Below are positions 16,826 through 27,100 of a stretch of DNA of 64,000 nt, in pieces. The position numbers were made by a program, and so were the translations under genes. Numbering within the stretch: position 1 is the first letter of the stretch; every line of letters begins with the position of its first letter. The notes beneath the pieces are model-generated. The model had not been told where the DNA came from and searched no databases. It saw only the letters and a list, made by a program, of their open reading frames with translations. Origin of the DNA: Armatimonadota bacterium (GTDB taxonomy: Bacteria > Armatimonadota > Fimbriimonadia > Fimbriimonadales > GBS-DC); the NCBI GenBank assembly GCA_013359125.1, contig JABWCR010000011.1, forward strand, positions 21,698 through 85,697. The letters run 5' to 3'.

Positions 16826-16854
16826 GAAATGTAGCACAAAACTGAGTACGAATC
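16811..16854 (-). repeat. 44-bp dispersed repeat, copy 3
   Basis: CGAACGGGG-TTTTTTG then AAATGTAGCACAAAACTGAG and TACGAATC; same orientation as copies 2 and 4. It lies just before the rhomboid promoter. Confidence 0.85.
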
Positions 16855-16897
16855 AGACCGGCGGGCTAAGCCCAGGTAGACTCTTGGGCACGCAGAC

Positions 16898-17569
16898 ATG
16901 CTGATACCGCTCCGAGACCACAATCCGACTCGGCACTTTCCCATCGTTACGGTTTCGCTGATCGCCATCAACGTCGCCGTGTTCGCGCTGATCAACCTAA
17001 GGGGGGATCAGGCGGCGCACTTGGCCTATTCGATGGTGCCTGCCGAGATAGCGGGCAAGGTCGAGAAGACCATCCCTGCCCCGCCGCCCATGGTCAGCAT
17101 CTTCACCTCTATGTTCCTGCACGGCGGATGGATGCACATCATCTTCAACATGTGGACGCTCTGGATATTTGGCAACAACTTAGAAGACGCTCTAGGGCGG
17201 GGCAAGTACCTTGCGCTTTACGTCTTCTGGGGCTATCTGGCGGCCTGGTCGCATATTGCGTTCAATTGGGATTCGGTCATCCCCACGGTGGGCGCCAGCG
17301 GCGCGATCGCAGGGGTGATGGGCGCCTATCTGGTGCTCTTCCCTCATGCTCGGATCGACTGTATGCTGACCTTCTTCGTGATCACCTTTGTCGAGGTGCC
17401 GGCGATCTTCTTCCTGATTTTCTGGATCACCTTGCAATTCTTCCAGGGCAATCCGGGCGTGGCCTACCTTGCGCACATCGGCGGCTTTGTGGCCGGCTGG
17501 CTCACATTAAAGATTGCGGGCGGACAGCGCATTCTTGGCCATCGAATCCACTACGATCATGACGACTAA
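16898..17569 (+). CDS. Rhomboid-family intramembrane serine protease
   Basis: 223 residues with six predicted TM helices. The first loop carries FLHGGWMHIIFNMWTLWIFG; the catalytic dyad is S134 in GASGAIAGVMG and H193 in AHIGGFVAG. Rhomboids cut TM segments of other membrane proteins; some promote signal release or quality control. The -10-like TAGACT (16877-16882) is 15 nt before the ATG without a Shine-Dalgarno sequence. It overlaps the DUF5693 gene by 11 bp, so the two are probably cotranscribed. Confidence 0.93.
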   Translation: MLIPLRDHNPTRHFPIVTVSLIAINVAVFALINLRGDQAAHLAYSMVPAEIAGKVEKTIPAPPPMVSIFTSMFLHGGWMHIIFNMWTLWIFGNNLEDALGRGKYLALYVFWGYLAAWSHIAFNWDSVIPTVGASGAIAGVMGAYLVLFPHARIDCMLTFFVITFVEVPAIFFLIFWITLQFFQGNPGVAYLAHIGGFVAGWLTLKIAGGQRILGHRIHYDHDD

Positions 17570-19367
17570 CCGAAACTTCTTGGGGGCGTGGGTCGCACTG
17601 TTGCTGTTGGCATCGACCGTCGCCGCCATGATGGCTCTGTTTGCGCGATTCCGGGTTGAGCAGGCCAATCGTGCGGTCGAGATCGTTCTAGATTGGGCGC
17701 AGGTGGAGGAGTTGGCGCTGGCGCGCGGCGAGAGCCCGTCGGAAACCTTGATCGCGTTTGGCAGGCCGTTAGCGGTCGCCGTGCCAGAGGCGACGCTGGC
17801 CGACTGGGGCCTAAGGCTGGATTCAGGCGTTTTCGACCTGCCCCCAGATCGATATGAGCAAGCAAAGGCAGTCCTGAGCTTCAAGACCGCGGTCCATGAG
17901 ACAAGGCCCGACCAGTTATCGACCTGGATTTCGAGCGGCGACCAACAGTTCTGGGTGATTGGCGAATCGGTCGGCAGTATCGGCGTCGGTCTCGACCCGC
18001 GAGCTGTCAGCGAGGTCAAAAAGGCGGGCTGTCGCTTGGTCGCTCGAATCGAGAACTTTGCAGGAGCGACCGAAAGCAGCATCAGCGAAGCGCTAGCGTT
18101 GGTCAAGGCGCAGGGCGCATACCTAGTGATCTTTGGCCGAGACGAGGTATTAGGCAGTCCCGACGCCCTCGAAGCGACTGCCGAAGCCCTGGCCAAGCAC
18201 GGATTGTTGTACGGCACGGTGGAGTTTGGCAAACAGGCGGGCGATGCGAATCTGGCTAAAATGGCCTTCGACCAAACCGTGCGCGTGCACAGCGTAACGT
18301 CGGGCGAACTGGTCTACATGCGCTCTCCAGCCTTGATCGAGCGCTATTCTAGAGCGGCTCAGGAGAGGAATATTCGGGCGTTGCTAACGCGCTTTCCGAT
18401 GGGTGGGATGAAGCAGCCCGACGCGCCAATGGAGTTTGTACGGCAATTGACCTCCGCCCTTTCGCAAAACGGAATGGACGGCTCGGGCAAGCCCGCCCGC
18501 CCGTACGAAAAGTTGCCCCAACAGCCTTGGAGCAAGCCCCTTATTGCGCTTGGCATCGGGGCCGCAGGCGGTTTGCTGCTGGTTCGGCTATTCGGCCTGC
18601 CGGCATGGCTGCTGATCGTTGTGCCTTTGGTTTCAGGCGGTCTGGCCATGCACCCCATGGGCATCAAACTGCTAGCCTTGGGCGGTGCGATCGCGTTTCC
18701 CACGGTCGGCTTTCTAACTGTCCGCCCCGATCGGTCGCGCTGGCTCGTTTCGGATGCCGCCTCGGTCATCGCCTGCGCGCTGTTAGGCGCCATTCATGTC
18801 GCGGCGCTGATGAACGGAGACCGAATCTTCATCAAGGCAGATCAGTTTGCAGGCATCAAGATTGCGCTGATGGCGCCGGTGCTGTTAGTCGGCCTGGCCT
18901 ATGCGCCCATCGCCACCGGCGAGGCGAACCCGTGGAGGCGGCTGTTGGATTCACCTATCGTTTGGCGGACGGCGATCGTGCTGTTGGGCATGATGGTCGT
19001 GGTGGGCGTGATGACCTTGCGGGCGGGCAACGAGGCGGCCGACGCGGTACCGGGCTGGGAGCTTCAGCTGCGCTCGCTGTTGGAGAAAGCCTTAAGCGTG
19101 CGCCCCCGCACCAAGGAGTTCTTGATCGGGATTCCGGCTTTGTTCGTCATGCTGTCGCTCTGGCGGTCGGGCAGGGCCAACTGGCTGCCTTTGTGGGGGA
19201 TGCTGGCGGCTATCGGCATGGCATCGATGGTAAACACCTTCTGCCATCTGCACACGCCCCTTTGGGTTTCGGCGGCGCGGACGGGATGGGGGATTGCGAT
19301 CGGTTCGGCGCTGGGCCTGATCGCCGTTGCGATCTTAGCTCGCTATCGGCCCAAGGCTTCGTCGTAA
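17559..19367 (+). CDS. DUF5693-family membrane protein
   Basis: 602 residues from ATG 17559, which overlaps the rhomboid stop. One N-terminal TM anchors an extracytoplasmic domain (about 40-330) starting with alternating EIVLDWAQVEELALARG and containing VGSIGVGLDPRAV; the C-terminal half (about 335-595) has eight or so TM helices. This matches the DUF5693 family, which in many bacteria lies beside csaB and cell-surface polysaccharide genes; its function is not established. The convergent glycosyltransferase gene at 19343 agrees with an envelope-glycan context, and the two coding ends overlap by 25 bp. Confidence 0.8.
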   Translation: MTTNRNFLGAWVALLLLASTVAAMMALFARFRVEQANRAVEIVLDWAQVEELALARGESPSETLIAFGRPLAVAVPEATLADWGLRLDSGVFDLPPDRYEQAKAVLSFKTAVHETRPDQLSTWISSGDQQFWVIGESVGSIGVGLDPRAVSEVKKAGCRLVARIENFAGATESSISEALALVKAQGAYLVIFGRDEVLGSPDALEATAEALAKHGLLYGTVEFGKQAGDANLAKMAFDQTVRVHSVTSGELVYMRSPALIERYSRAAQERNIRALLTRFPMGGMKQPDAPMEFVRQLTSALSQNGMDGSGKPARPYEKLPQQPWSKPLIALGIGAAGGLLLVRLFGLPAWLLIVVPLVSGGLAMHPMGIKLLALGGAIAFPTVGFLTVRPDRSRWLVSDAASVIACALLGAIHVAALMNGDRIFIKADQFAGIKIALMAPVLLVGLAYAPIATGEANPWRRLLDSPIVWRTAIVLLGMMVVVGVMTLRAGNEAADAVPGWELQLRSLLEKALSVRPRTKEFLIGIPALFVMLSLWRSGRANWLPLWGMLAAIGMASMVNTFCHLHTPLWVSAARTGWGIAIGSALGLIAVAILARYRPKASS

Positions 19368-20398
19368 ATCTTGGCCGTCTCGACAGCGACTTTGCGAATG
19401 TCGAAACGGGCGAGGTCTTGCAAGGCTTGCTCGGCCATTCTCTGCGCGGCGTCTCTATCGGCCAACGACCTGCAAACTGCCTTGCCGATCGATTCGGCGT
19501 CTTCTGGCTCAGACAGCAGACCGTTGCGGCCGTCCTGCACGACCTCTGCCAGTCCGCCGACGTTGGCCGCGATGGCCGGAACGCCGCACTGCATCGCTTC
19601 TAACAGCGCCAGACCTTGGCCTTCCTGTCGCGCGGGCGCGATAAAGACATCGGCTGACATGTAAAGTTCGGCGATCTCGCTCCAATACCCAAAGAAGCGC
19701 ACCTGGCCCGAGCGGCTGGAGGCGGCCGCTGTCTTGACCAGCCTTGAGTTTTCGGGGCCTTCGCCAGCCACCCACAGTTCGGCGTCGGGAAACTGCTTCC
19801 AAACCTCTTCCATCGCCTTGATCGCCAGGTCAAACCCCTTCTCGGGCACAAATCGACCGGCGACCAGCACCACCGGGCGATCCATCGGTACGTGGAAGGC
19901 TGCTCTGGCCTTTTCTCGGTCGGGACGATTGCTCAGATCGCCCAAGTCGATCCCGCCGAACGTGCGCCGGAGGCGATCGGACGGCGCTCCCAACTCTTTC
20001 AGCCTGGCTTCGACCGATTGGGAAAGGGTGATGGTGAGCGTCGCGCAATTGGCGATCCAGCGCATGCTTTTCCGAATCAGGGGATTTCGCTCTAGAAGCA
20101 GATGGTGTACCGTCCAGACCCAAGGCCGCTCGTCTCTCAGCGCCCAGGCGGCCACCCAGCCCGCTCGGGCGCCGTGAGCATGGATGATCGGGATGCCTTC
20201 CGCACGCTTAAGGAGCGCTTTGACCGCCTTGCGGTCGGCTATGGGCGACGGTCGGTCGGCAATGAATTCGGGTCCGGCAAGGATGGTCTCATAGCCGGAA
20301 TCGGGCAGGTACTTCAAGAGTCCTTCGACGTGCTTTCTCATGCCGCCCGCCATCGGGCGCGCCACAATCAGGACCTTCCTTTCGCTTGCTTCGCTCAT
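19343..20398 (-). CDS. GT4-family glycosyltransferase
   Basis: 351 residues with GT-B architecture: an N-terminal acceptor domain starting VLIVARPMAGGMRKHVEGLL (the Gly-rich loop of GT4 enzymes) and a C-terminal donor domain with VLVAGRFVPEKGFDLAIKAM and the nucleotide-sugar motif RQEGQGLALLEAMQCGVPAIA. It transfers a sugar from a nucleotide donor to a glycan or lipid; the acceptor is unknown. It starts 9 nt after the MoxR stop and is likely the end of that minus-strand run. Confidence 0.9.
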   Translation of the reverse strand: MSEASERKVLIVARPMAGGMRKHVEGLLKYLPDSGYETILAGPEFIADRPSPIADRKAVKALLKRAEGIPIIHAHGARAGWVAAWALRDERPWVWTVHHLLLERNPLIRKSMRWIANCATLTITLSQSVEARLKELGAPSDRLRRTFGGIDLGDLSNRPDREKARAAFHVPMDRPVVLVAGRFVPEKGFDLAIKAMEEVWKQFPDAELWVAGEGPENSRLVKTAAASSRSGQVRFFGYWSEIAELYMSADVFIAPARQEGQGLALLEAMQCGVPAIAANVGGLAEVVQDGRNGLLSEPEDAESIGKAVCRSLADRDAAQRMAEQALQDLARFDIRKVAVETAKIYDEALGR

Positions 20399-20407
20399 CT
20401 TTGCTTA

Positions 20408-21364
20408 TTATCGGGGAACTGGCGCGGCTTCCAACACCGCTAAGGTTACCGCATCGGGCGTTGCGCCTTCGATTTCGGCCTCGGGGCGCAGGATTAAGCG
20501 ATGCCGTAGCACGGCGGGCGCGGCTCGCTTCACATCGTCCGGGATGACAAAGGGGCTGCCGCGCATGGCAGCGAACGCCTTGGCAGAGCTGAGCAGCGCG
20601 ATGGAAGCCCGCGGGCTGGCGCCGACCATCGCTCTCTCGTGCACGCGCGTGCGGCGCGCCAAATCAACAATATAGGAGACGATTGCCGGATCGATCGCGA
20701 CCGAATCGACCGCCGCGCGCGCCTCGGCTAATCCTTGACCATTGGAAACCGGGACCAGTCCGGCCTCTTCCAATTTTTGCGGCCGAAATCCAGAGTGGCG
20801 CTTCTGCAGAATCGCCTCTTCCTCTGCTTTGGCCGGATAGTCGATCACGATCTTCATCAGGAATCGGTCCACCTGGGCTTCGGGCAGAGGATAGGTGCCC
20901 TCGTATTCGATGGGGTTTTGAGTGGCCAGCACAATGAACGGGTCGGGCATGGGGTAAGCAACGCCGTCAATGGTCGCCTTGCGCTCCTCCATAGCCTCCA
21001 AAAGCGCAGCTTGAGTCTTGGGCGGCGTGCGATTGATCTCGTCGGCCAGCAACAGGTTGGCAAAGATCGGGCCCTTTCGTACCCGAAACTCGCCGGTGTC
21101 GGCATGGTAGACCGTGCTGCCCACGATGTCGGACGGCATCAGATCGGGCGTAAACTGGATTCGGGCGGTCTCAAACTGGAAGCAGTAGCCAATGGAACGC
21201 GCCAACAATGTTTTGGCCAATCCGGGCGCGCCCTCTAACAAAACATGCCCGTCGGACAACAGACAGGCAATCGCCTCTTCGATGACCGTCGCCTGACCCA
21301 CGATCACCTTAGCCAACTCGGCGCGGATGCGCAGAGTCATCTCGGCAACGTTTTCGACGGTCAT
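20408..21364 (-). CDS. MoxR-family AAA+ ATPase
   Basis: 318 residues from ATG 21364 (MTVENVAEMT); the longer in-frame extension to 21571 is low-complexity and overlaps the upstream gene. Walker A is GAPGLAKT, Walker B LLADEINR, the sensor region ATQNPIEYEGTYPLPEAQ, and a C-terminal lid carries PRASIALL. MoxR proteins act as chaperones that activate partners with MIDAS/vWA domains, usually encoded next door with a DUF58 protein. No such partner lies here: neighbours are an SPL-like radical SAM protein and a glycosyltransferase. Confidence 0.92.
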   Translation of the reverse strand: MTVENVAEMTLRIRAELAKVIVGQATVIEEAIACLLSDGHVLLEGAPGLAKTLLARSIGYCFQFETARIQFTPDLMPSDIVGSTVYHADTGEFRVRKGPIFANLLLADEINRTPPKTQAALLEAMEERKATIDGVAYPMPDPFIVLATQNPIEYEGTYPLPEAQVDRFLMKIVIDYPAKAEEEAILQKRHSGFRPQKLEEAGLVPVSNGQGLAEARAAVDSVAIDPAIVSYIVDLARRTRVHERAMVGASPRASIALLSSAKAFAAMRGSPFVIPDDVKRAAPAVLRHRLILRPEAEIEGATPDAVTLAVLEAAPVPR

Positions 21365-21405
21365 CTTGGGCTGTCTTTCGACGCAAGCGCGATGTTTCCT
21401 ATCTT

Positions 21406-22203
21406 TCAGCCACGGTCGTAGCAATCGATACAGAGCCCCTGCGATTCGCCTATCTGCCGCAGAACGATTGGGAACTGCTCTCTTGTCAGCGCGCTTTGTC
21501 CCATGCCGATGCTCTCTAAGCGCTGCTGATAGGCTTTGCGGAAGTATGCAAGATGGCGCAGACTGCCGCAAACGACTCGCTTCGCCCCACTATCCGCGAC
21601 AGCCTTGCAATATCGCCATATCATCGATTCGTTGTCCATCGCGCCAGGCAGGAGGGGCGCCATAAAGACGTTTACGGCAACGCCTTTGGCCGTTAGACGC
21701 TCGATGGCCTTGAGCCTCGACTGTGCGCTGGGCGCATAGGGTTCGAGCGTCTTTCGGACCCGGTCGTCATGAGTGGGCAGCGAAAAATTGATGCGAATGT
21801 CGGACATCGAGGCTATCAGATCGGCGTCCTGAAGCACGATGGGCGAGCGCGTTGTGATCGAAACCGTGTAGGGCAGCCACGACAACTCTTCAAGCAATCC
21901 GCGAGTGATGCGATATCGCTTCTCCAAAGGCTGATAAGAGTCGGTCGCGGTGCCAAAGGCAATCCGCGATCCGAAGGGCGCCCTTTTCAACTCGTGGCGA
22001 AGGACTTCTCTCGCGTTAATCTTGACCCTGGCCCATTGTCCCCAAGGAACGGCGTCCTCCTGGCCCCGCTTGACCCTAATGACAGGCACGTAGCAGTAGA
22101 GACAACCGAACGCGCAGCCTTCGTAAGGGTTTAGCGTAAAGTCGGCAAAGTCCATCGGGCAGCGATGGAGCAGCGACTTGCACCGAATCTCCTCGATGAT
22201 CAT
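21406..22203 (-). CDS. SPL-like radical SAM protein
   Basis: 265 residues from ATG 22203 (MIIEEIRCKS); a TTG at 22212 in the same frame is the alternative. The radical SAM cluster motif is C30-x3-C34-x2-C37 (CAFGCLYC), and NPYEGC, TDSYQPLEK and RSPIVLQDADL are typical of the SPL/Rv2578c branch, named after spore photoproduct lyase but mostly uncharacterised. A DNA-repair role is possible but not shown. Unusually, its start codon lies inside a perfect 22-bp palindrome. Confidence 0.85.
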   Translation of the reverse strand: MIIEEIRCKSLLHRCPMDFADFTLNPYEGCAFGCLYCYVPVIRVKRGQEDAVPWGQWARVKINAREVLRHELKRAPFGSRIAFGTATDSYQPLEKRYRITRGLLEELSWLPYTVSITTRSPIVLQDADLIASMSDIRINFSLPTHDDRVRKTLEPYAPSAQSRLKAIERLTAKGVAVNVFMAPLLPGAMDNESMIWRYCKAVADSGAKRVVCGSLRHLAYFRKAYQQRLESIGMGQSALTREQFPIVLRQIGESQGLCIDCYDRG

Positions 22204-22223
22204 GGTAGACAAAAGTCTACCAT
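22202..22223. promoter_or_regulatory. 22-bp palindrome over SPL-gene start (possible operator)
   Basis: ATGGTAGAC-aaaa-GTCTACCAT, perfect 9-bp arms with a 4-nt centre. It covers the ATG (22201-22203) and the 23-nt gap to the PilZ gene. The 4-nt spacing resembles LexA-type boxes, but the half-site GTAGAC is not one I can assign. It could instead be an RNA hairpin masking the start; no T tract follows. Confidence 0.6.
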
Positions 22224-22226
22224 ACT

Positions 22227-22847
22227 TTAGCGGATCATTTCATAGAACCAGGCTTGCTGAATGCGAGGAATCTCGTCGAACGCGATCCCAACCGAGGCGC
22301 CTTCTCCATCCAGCGTCTTGTGCTTCACCGAAGCTACGGTCTCGACCCGTCCCTTGTGCCCTAACAGAAAGAACCGCATCTCTAACTTGTCTGGAATCTG
22401 GCCTCCCGGCGCCAGCAGTTTCATTCCGTGTCGGCTAATGTCGACCGCGATGGCCTCTCTCCAGTTCTCGGCCTCGCTGCCGTGCTCGCGATATTCGATC
22501 GGAATGTAACAGACGAACCGGGGGATCGTGCGTCGCTCGACCGTCGGCGCAGCGGCGCGAAAGTCAAAATGATAATCCTCTTCGGTGAACTCGCCCAAGG
22601 CCGCGGCGACGGTGTAGGTGCCCTGCCGGCTTTCCATGGTAACGGTGGCCGGCGTGCCGGGGCAGATCAAATGGATGGGATAGGTTTCGGGCTTGACCTG
22701 CTTGGCCCGGACGACCACGCCGCTCCTGTCGAGCATCTTGACAATGCCCGTGATTTCGAGGCCGTGATTGTTCAGCTTGATGTCCGCTCGGATAGTTGCG
22801 CTCATGATGTTGCTCCCGTGGATGGCTTCCTTGTCCATTCTTGGCAT
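22227..22847 (-). CDS. PilZ-domain protein
   Basis: 206 residues. The N-terminal part (about 15-110) looks like a YcgR-type beta domain (RSGVVVRAKQ, GTPATVTMES); the C-terminal PilZ domain has the c-di-GMP signature RRTIPRF at about 125-131 and DISRHG at about 155-160. PilZ proteins bind c-di-GMP and regulate motility or polysaccharide export. Either ATG 22847 (AAGGAG upstream) or ATG 22805 (GGGAG upstream) could be the start; the longer is given. It lies in a minus-strand run with mtaB and the SPL-like gene. Confidence 0.85.
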   Translation of the reverse strand: MPRMDKEAIHGSNIMSATIRADIKLNNHGLEITGIVKMLDRSGVVVRAKQVKPETYPIHLICPGTPATVTMESRQGTYTVAAALGEFTEEDYHFDFRAAAPTVERRTIPRFVCYIPIEYREHGSEAENWREAIAVDISRHGMKLLAPGGQIPDKLEMRFFLLGHKGRVETVASVKHKTLDGEGASVGIAFDEIPRIQQAWFYEMIR

Positions 22848-22881
22848 TGGGGCGCTCCTTGGTTACCGGTAAGAACGCGGG

Positions 22882-24168
22882 CTAAACGAGCGAGACGATC
22901 TCGCCGACGCATCCATCGGCGCTGGTCTCGCGGATGACGGCCATTGCAGAGCGGCCCAAGTAGGCGTCCGCTCCAGGCGCCTCTATCTGCAGATAGTGAT
23001 CGCTGGTGCCGGACAGCAGGCCGCTTCGCTTAGAGCGCGTCTCGACCAAGAGCCTCTCTTCTCGGCCCAAGAATCGCGCGTTGTACCGCTGAGCGGCCTC
23101 GCGAGACTGGGCAATCAGGCGCTTGGATCGCTCTTCTTTGACGCTATCCTGAACGCTATCGGCCATGTCCGCAGCGGGCGTGCCCGGTCTGGGCGAAAAT
23201 CGAAAGGCGTGCGTGCGGCAAAACTGGGCTTCTTCGACCACTCTTATCGTGTTCTGGAAGGCCGCTTCGTCTTCTCCCGGAAACCCGACCATGATGTCGG
23301 TACTGATCGAAAAATCGGGGATTCTGCGGCGCAGGCGGCTGCACAATTCAAGATAGAACGGCTGATCGTAGGGTCGATTCATTCGGCCCAACACGCCGGT
23401 ATCTCCGCTCTGCAGAGGGATATGTAGGTGAGGGCAAAGCTTCGGATTTTCTGCGATCAGATCGATCAATTCCTCGGTGATTAGGGTCGGCTCTATCGAG
23501 CTGATTCGAATTCGCTCGATGCCGGGGATCTCGGCTAATAGGCGGATCAAACCAGTCAGGTCGGGGCCACTGCTGCCATTGTGCGGACCATAATCGCCGA
23601 TCAACACGCCGGTAAGCACCAACTCCTTGTAGCCGAGAGCCGCCATTTGGCGTGCCTCTTCCAAAAGTTCGGCGAACGGCAGGCTTTGCATGACAGGGCG
23701 CGTAAAAGGTATCGAGCAAAACGCGCAATGGACGCTGCAACCGTCCTGGACCTTTAGCACGGCGCGATGGCGCGATGGTGTTCGATACAACGGCTCTTCG
23801 CGCGCTTGCAGATTCTCGGCAAGCTGGGGATACTCGGCCAACACGCGGTCGAGAGTCTTGAGCTTTTCGGGGTTGGGCACGACGAGCGACGCTTCGGGCA
23901 AGCTCTCGCCTCGGATGAGAGCGAACTGGCCATAGCAACCGGTCAGCACCACCTTCGCCTCTGGATTGGCGCGGGCGGCGCGTCGAACGGTCTGCCGCGA
24001 CTTCGCCTCGGCTTGCTGGGTTACAGAGCAACTGTTGATGACATAGATGTCGGCGGGCTGGTCGAACGGCACAATATCGAACCCCCTCTCCTCGAAAGAG
24101 GCGAGGATTCGCTGCGTCTCGTACTGATTGACCTTGCATCCAAGGGTTGTGAAAGCCGCGGTCGGCAC
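22882..24168 (-). CDS. mtaB: tRNA t6A37 methylthiotransferase MtaB
   Basis: 428 residues. The N-terminal methylthiotransferase domain has C11 (TTLGCKVNQYETQ), the NSCSVT motif and TGCYGQ; the radical SAM motif is CSVHCAFCSIPF, followed by a C-terminal TRAM-like region. CKVNQ and the CxxxCxxC spacing point to the MtaB branch, which adds a methylthio group to t6A37 of tRNA-Lys (ms2t6A), rather than MiaB or RimO. The start is GTG 24168. A -10-like TACAAT (24175-24180, minus strand) ends 6 nt before it with no Shine-Dalgarno sequence, suggesting an internal leaderless promoter. Confidence 0.92.
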   Translation of the reverse strand: MPTAAFTTLGCKVNQYETQRILASFEERGFDIVPFDQPADIYVINSCSVTQQAEAKSRQTVRRAARANPEAKVVLTGCYGQFALIRGESLPEASLVVPNPEKLKTLDRVLAEYPQLAENLQAREEPLYRTPSRHRAVLKVQDGCSVHCAFCSIPFTRPVMQSLPFAELLEEARQMAALGYKELVLTGVLIGDYGPHNGSSGPDLTGLIRLLAEIPGIERIRISSIEPTLITEELIDLIAENPKLCPHLHIPLQSGDTGVLGRMNRPYDQPFYLELCSRLRRRIPDFSISTDIMVGFPGEDEAAFQNTIRVVEEAQFCRTHAFRFSPRPGTPAADMADSVQDSVKEERSKRLIAQSREAAQRYNARFLGREERLLVETRSKRSGLLSGTSDHYLQIEAPGADAYLGRSAMAVIRETSADGCVGEIVSLV

Positions 24169-24187
24169 GGCGCAATTGTACCAAACG

Positions 24188-27100
24188 CTAAGCGGCCTTG
24201 GCGCCGTACTGCTCCTGGATCACTTCGTCCAGCGGCCCGCCGCACAATATCGCTCGCTCGACCCCTGCTTGGGGCAGGCCTCCGACCAGTTCGATGTCGG
24301 GGCAGTCTTCGGCGTCGATCCCCTGTTCGGCAAACCAGGCTCCAAGCGTCTGAATGTCGGCATCTGGGTCGAACGAGAGCAGTTGAAGCGCTGCCGGACG
24401 TTCGTTCGCGGTTAGGTAGCTCAGCACGACCGACTGCCAACTTTCAGGGCTCTTCCAATCAGGCGCGGCGAACCATGTAGGCTTGACGCTCAGAATCGCG
24501 CTGTAAGCGTTCATCGTGGCCTGGGCGCTCTTTTCCCAAGAGTACCGATCTCGGATCAGTCTCTTGCGAGCTTCGCGTTTGGGATCGTCGGGCGCTTCGG
24601 CGAGAGCTTGCTCTATCGCCGTGCGGATAGAGGATGGGTCTTGCGGGTCGCAGACATAGGCCAGTTCGCCCAAGTACTCCTCTTCGGCGCCACGGTTGCC
24701 CACGACGACCGGCGTTCCAAACGAGGCGGCTTCCAGGTTGACCAGGCCGGGGGTCTCGGACCAACTGGGCAGCGCGTGAACCTTAGCCGCGGCATAGGCC
24801 GACGCTAGCATGTCCGGCGCCAGTTCGCCTACAAAATGGACCTTGTCGCCCGCCCACTTCTTACAAAGCTGAGCATAATCGGGGTCGGATTCCTTGCCCG
24901 ATATGACGAGCGGTATGTCGGTGTCGCGCAGCGCCCAGATCAGCATCGATTGGTTCTTGTTCGGTTCGATTCTCGCCGCGCACAGCACAAAGTTGGTAAC
25001 TCCAAACCGGTCCGTAAATGCTTTGGGATCGGCATTTTGGAGCCATTGCAGATCGACGGCGTTGGGAACGACCTGATAAGGCTTGTTGATCGACCCGAGG
25101 GCGCCGCGCAACTGCTCGGCTTCTGTTTCAGCGTTGGGCAACAGTACGCTGGCCGATTCGACAACGGCGCGCTGAAAGTCGCGAATCTGCCGAGGCTCCT
25201 CGATCGGGCTCAGTTGCGCATCGAATTGTCCATCAAGCCAGGCTGTTAATGCATTGCCAAGCTGATCTGGATCATCGAGCGCAAAAATCTGCCTCTTTGC
25301 AGCGTCGGCTCGGGCCAGCTCGGTGTAATTCCAAAAGATGGTCGAAAGAGCGACGGGTTTGTTCAGATTCTGAAGCAGTTCCAACTTTTCCGGGTGAAAC
25401 GTGCTGAACAGATGCACCAGATCGTACTCTTCGACCGGCAGCTTGAGGGCGATCGAAACGTCGGCCAGACAGCCATGTTCGCGCAAGGCGCGGAGGGTAG
25501 CGAACATCTGAGTCTCGCCGCCGCCCATCATGTTCAAAGCGTTCGCATGAGGCACAAAGAGCGCGCGCATCTTGGGCTTAAACCGCTCGCTGCGCCAGCC
25601 GAACGCGTAAAGTCCGTCCGTTCCCGCATCCAGCAGATGGGCGGTCGACTCGAAATCGGCCCGCTGCGCAGGATCCGAGATCGATCGGATAAAGAAGTCG
25701 TTGCCCCCAAGCCGGGAGGCCAGCTTGGGAAGCCAGGCCGGAGCAGGACGTTCGAACGCGACCCTCAAGAACTCTTCGGCAGAAGGCGGAACCAACTCAT
25801 CGCCCTTCCAACCTTGCGATAGACGGAGTTCGGCCAGTTTCATGCAAGCGGCCAATCGACTGAGACCACCCGCGAGAGAGAGCAGGAATCCTCTAGCGCC
25901 GTCAAGTTTCCCGTTCGTCTCGTCGTAGTAGAACGAGAAGTGTTCATAGAAGGCCCGGGCCATTTCTCTCCAGTCAAGCCTGACATCCGCTAAATCCAGT
26001 TTTTCAGCCTCGCTGGAGGAGTACCGATTCATCTTTTCAAAGTAGCGGTCTAAAGATGGGACGGTAAAGTGGACGATGGCCGCTTCGGGGTCGTCCGCCG
26101 GAAGAGCGTCTACCTGGCCGCGAGCCTCAACGCCCTCGTGCGCCCGGGGACGCCATTCGAACGTACCCTTGCGAAGCAGCATCGGCGCTTTGTAGCCCGG
26201 CCACCATTGGCCGGAATGTTGAATCCACTGCCCCAAAAAGTGATTGCGGTAAGGAAGCCTGACGCCGGTAACGTCGTCTGCCGCAGAATCGATATAGGCT
26301 CGGATGCGCTGCGCCATCTTAGGCGTCATGCGCTCATCGGCGTCCAGGTAGAGAATCCAGTCGTTCGACGCATGTTGAGCGCTTTCGTTCCGAGCCGCGT
26401 CAAAGTTGAGGATTCTGGGATGGCTGAGAACGCGGGCGCCCATCGAGGCCGCAATCTCGCGCGTTCGATCGTCGCTTTCCATATCCATCACAATCGCTTC
26501 GTCGGCAAAGCCCTCGACCGATTTTAGGCAGTCGGCAATGTTCGCCTCTTCGTTAAGCGTATGGACGATGACGCTTAAGCCTTTCGAACCCCAGACGGTT
26601 GGAGGCGGCAGAGCGATCGGACGAGCGACGGAGTATCCGGAACACTCTGCAACAAAGATTTCGTCGCCCTCGCCGGCAGTCGGAGCAATTTCAAACTCCT
26701 GCCAAGTCTTGGGCAGGTTCTTCGAACGGACTTGACCGTAGAGGCCGACCTGATCGAAGCGGCTCTGAAGCAGCGCGCGGTATTCATCGATCGTCATAAG
26801 GGCTACGTGATGCGGATCTGGATAGTTGATGTAGACGACCTTGTTGGGCGTCGATATCAGCAGCAGGCCGCCTGGCTTCAACACTCTGCCGATCTCGGCG
26901 AACCAGCTCTCCATCTGATCGACCGGGATGTGCTCGACCACCTCCATCGAGACGACCGCATCGAAGGAAGCGTCTTCAAAAGGCAATCGAGAATCGGCGC
27001 AATGCACGCGCTCGATCTTTGGGTCCGGATAGGTCTCGTTGCCATAAGCCAAAGGATGAGGATCGGCGTCCACCGCAACGACCTTCTCCGCCGTCCGTGC

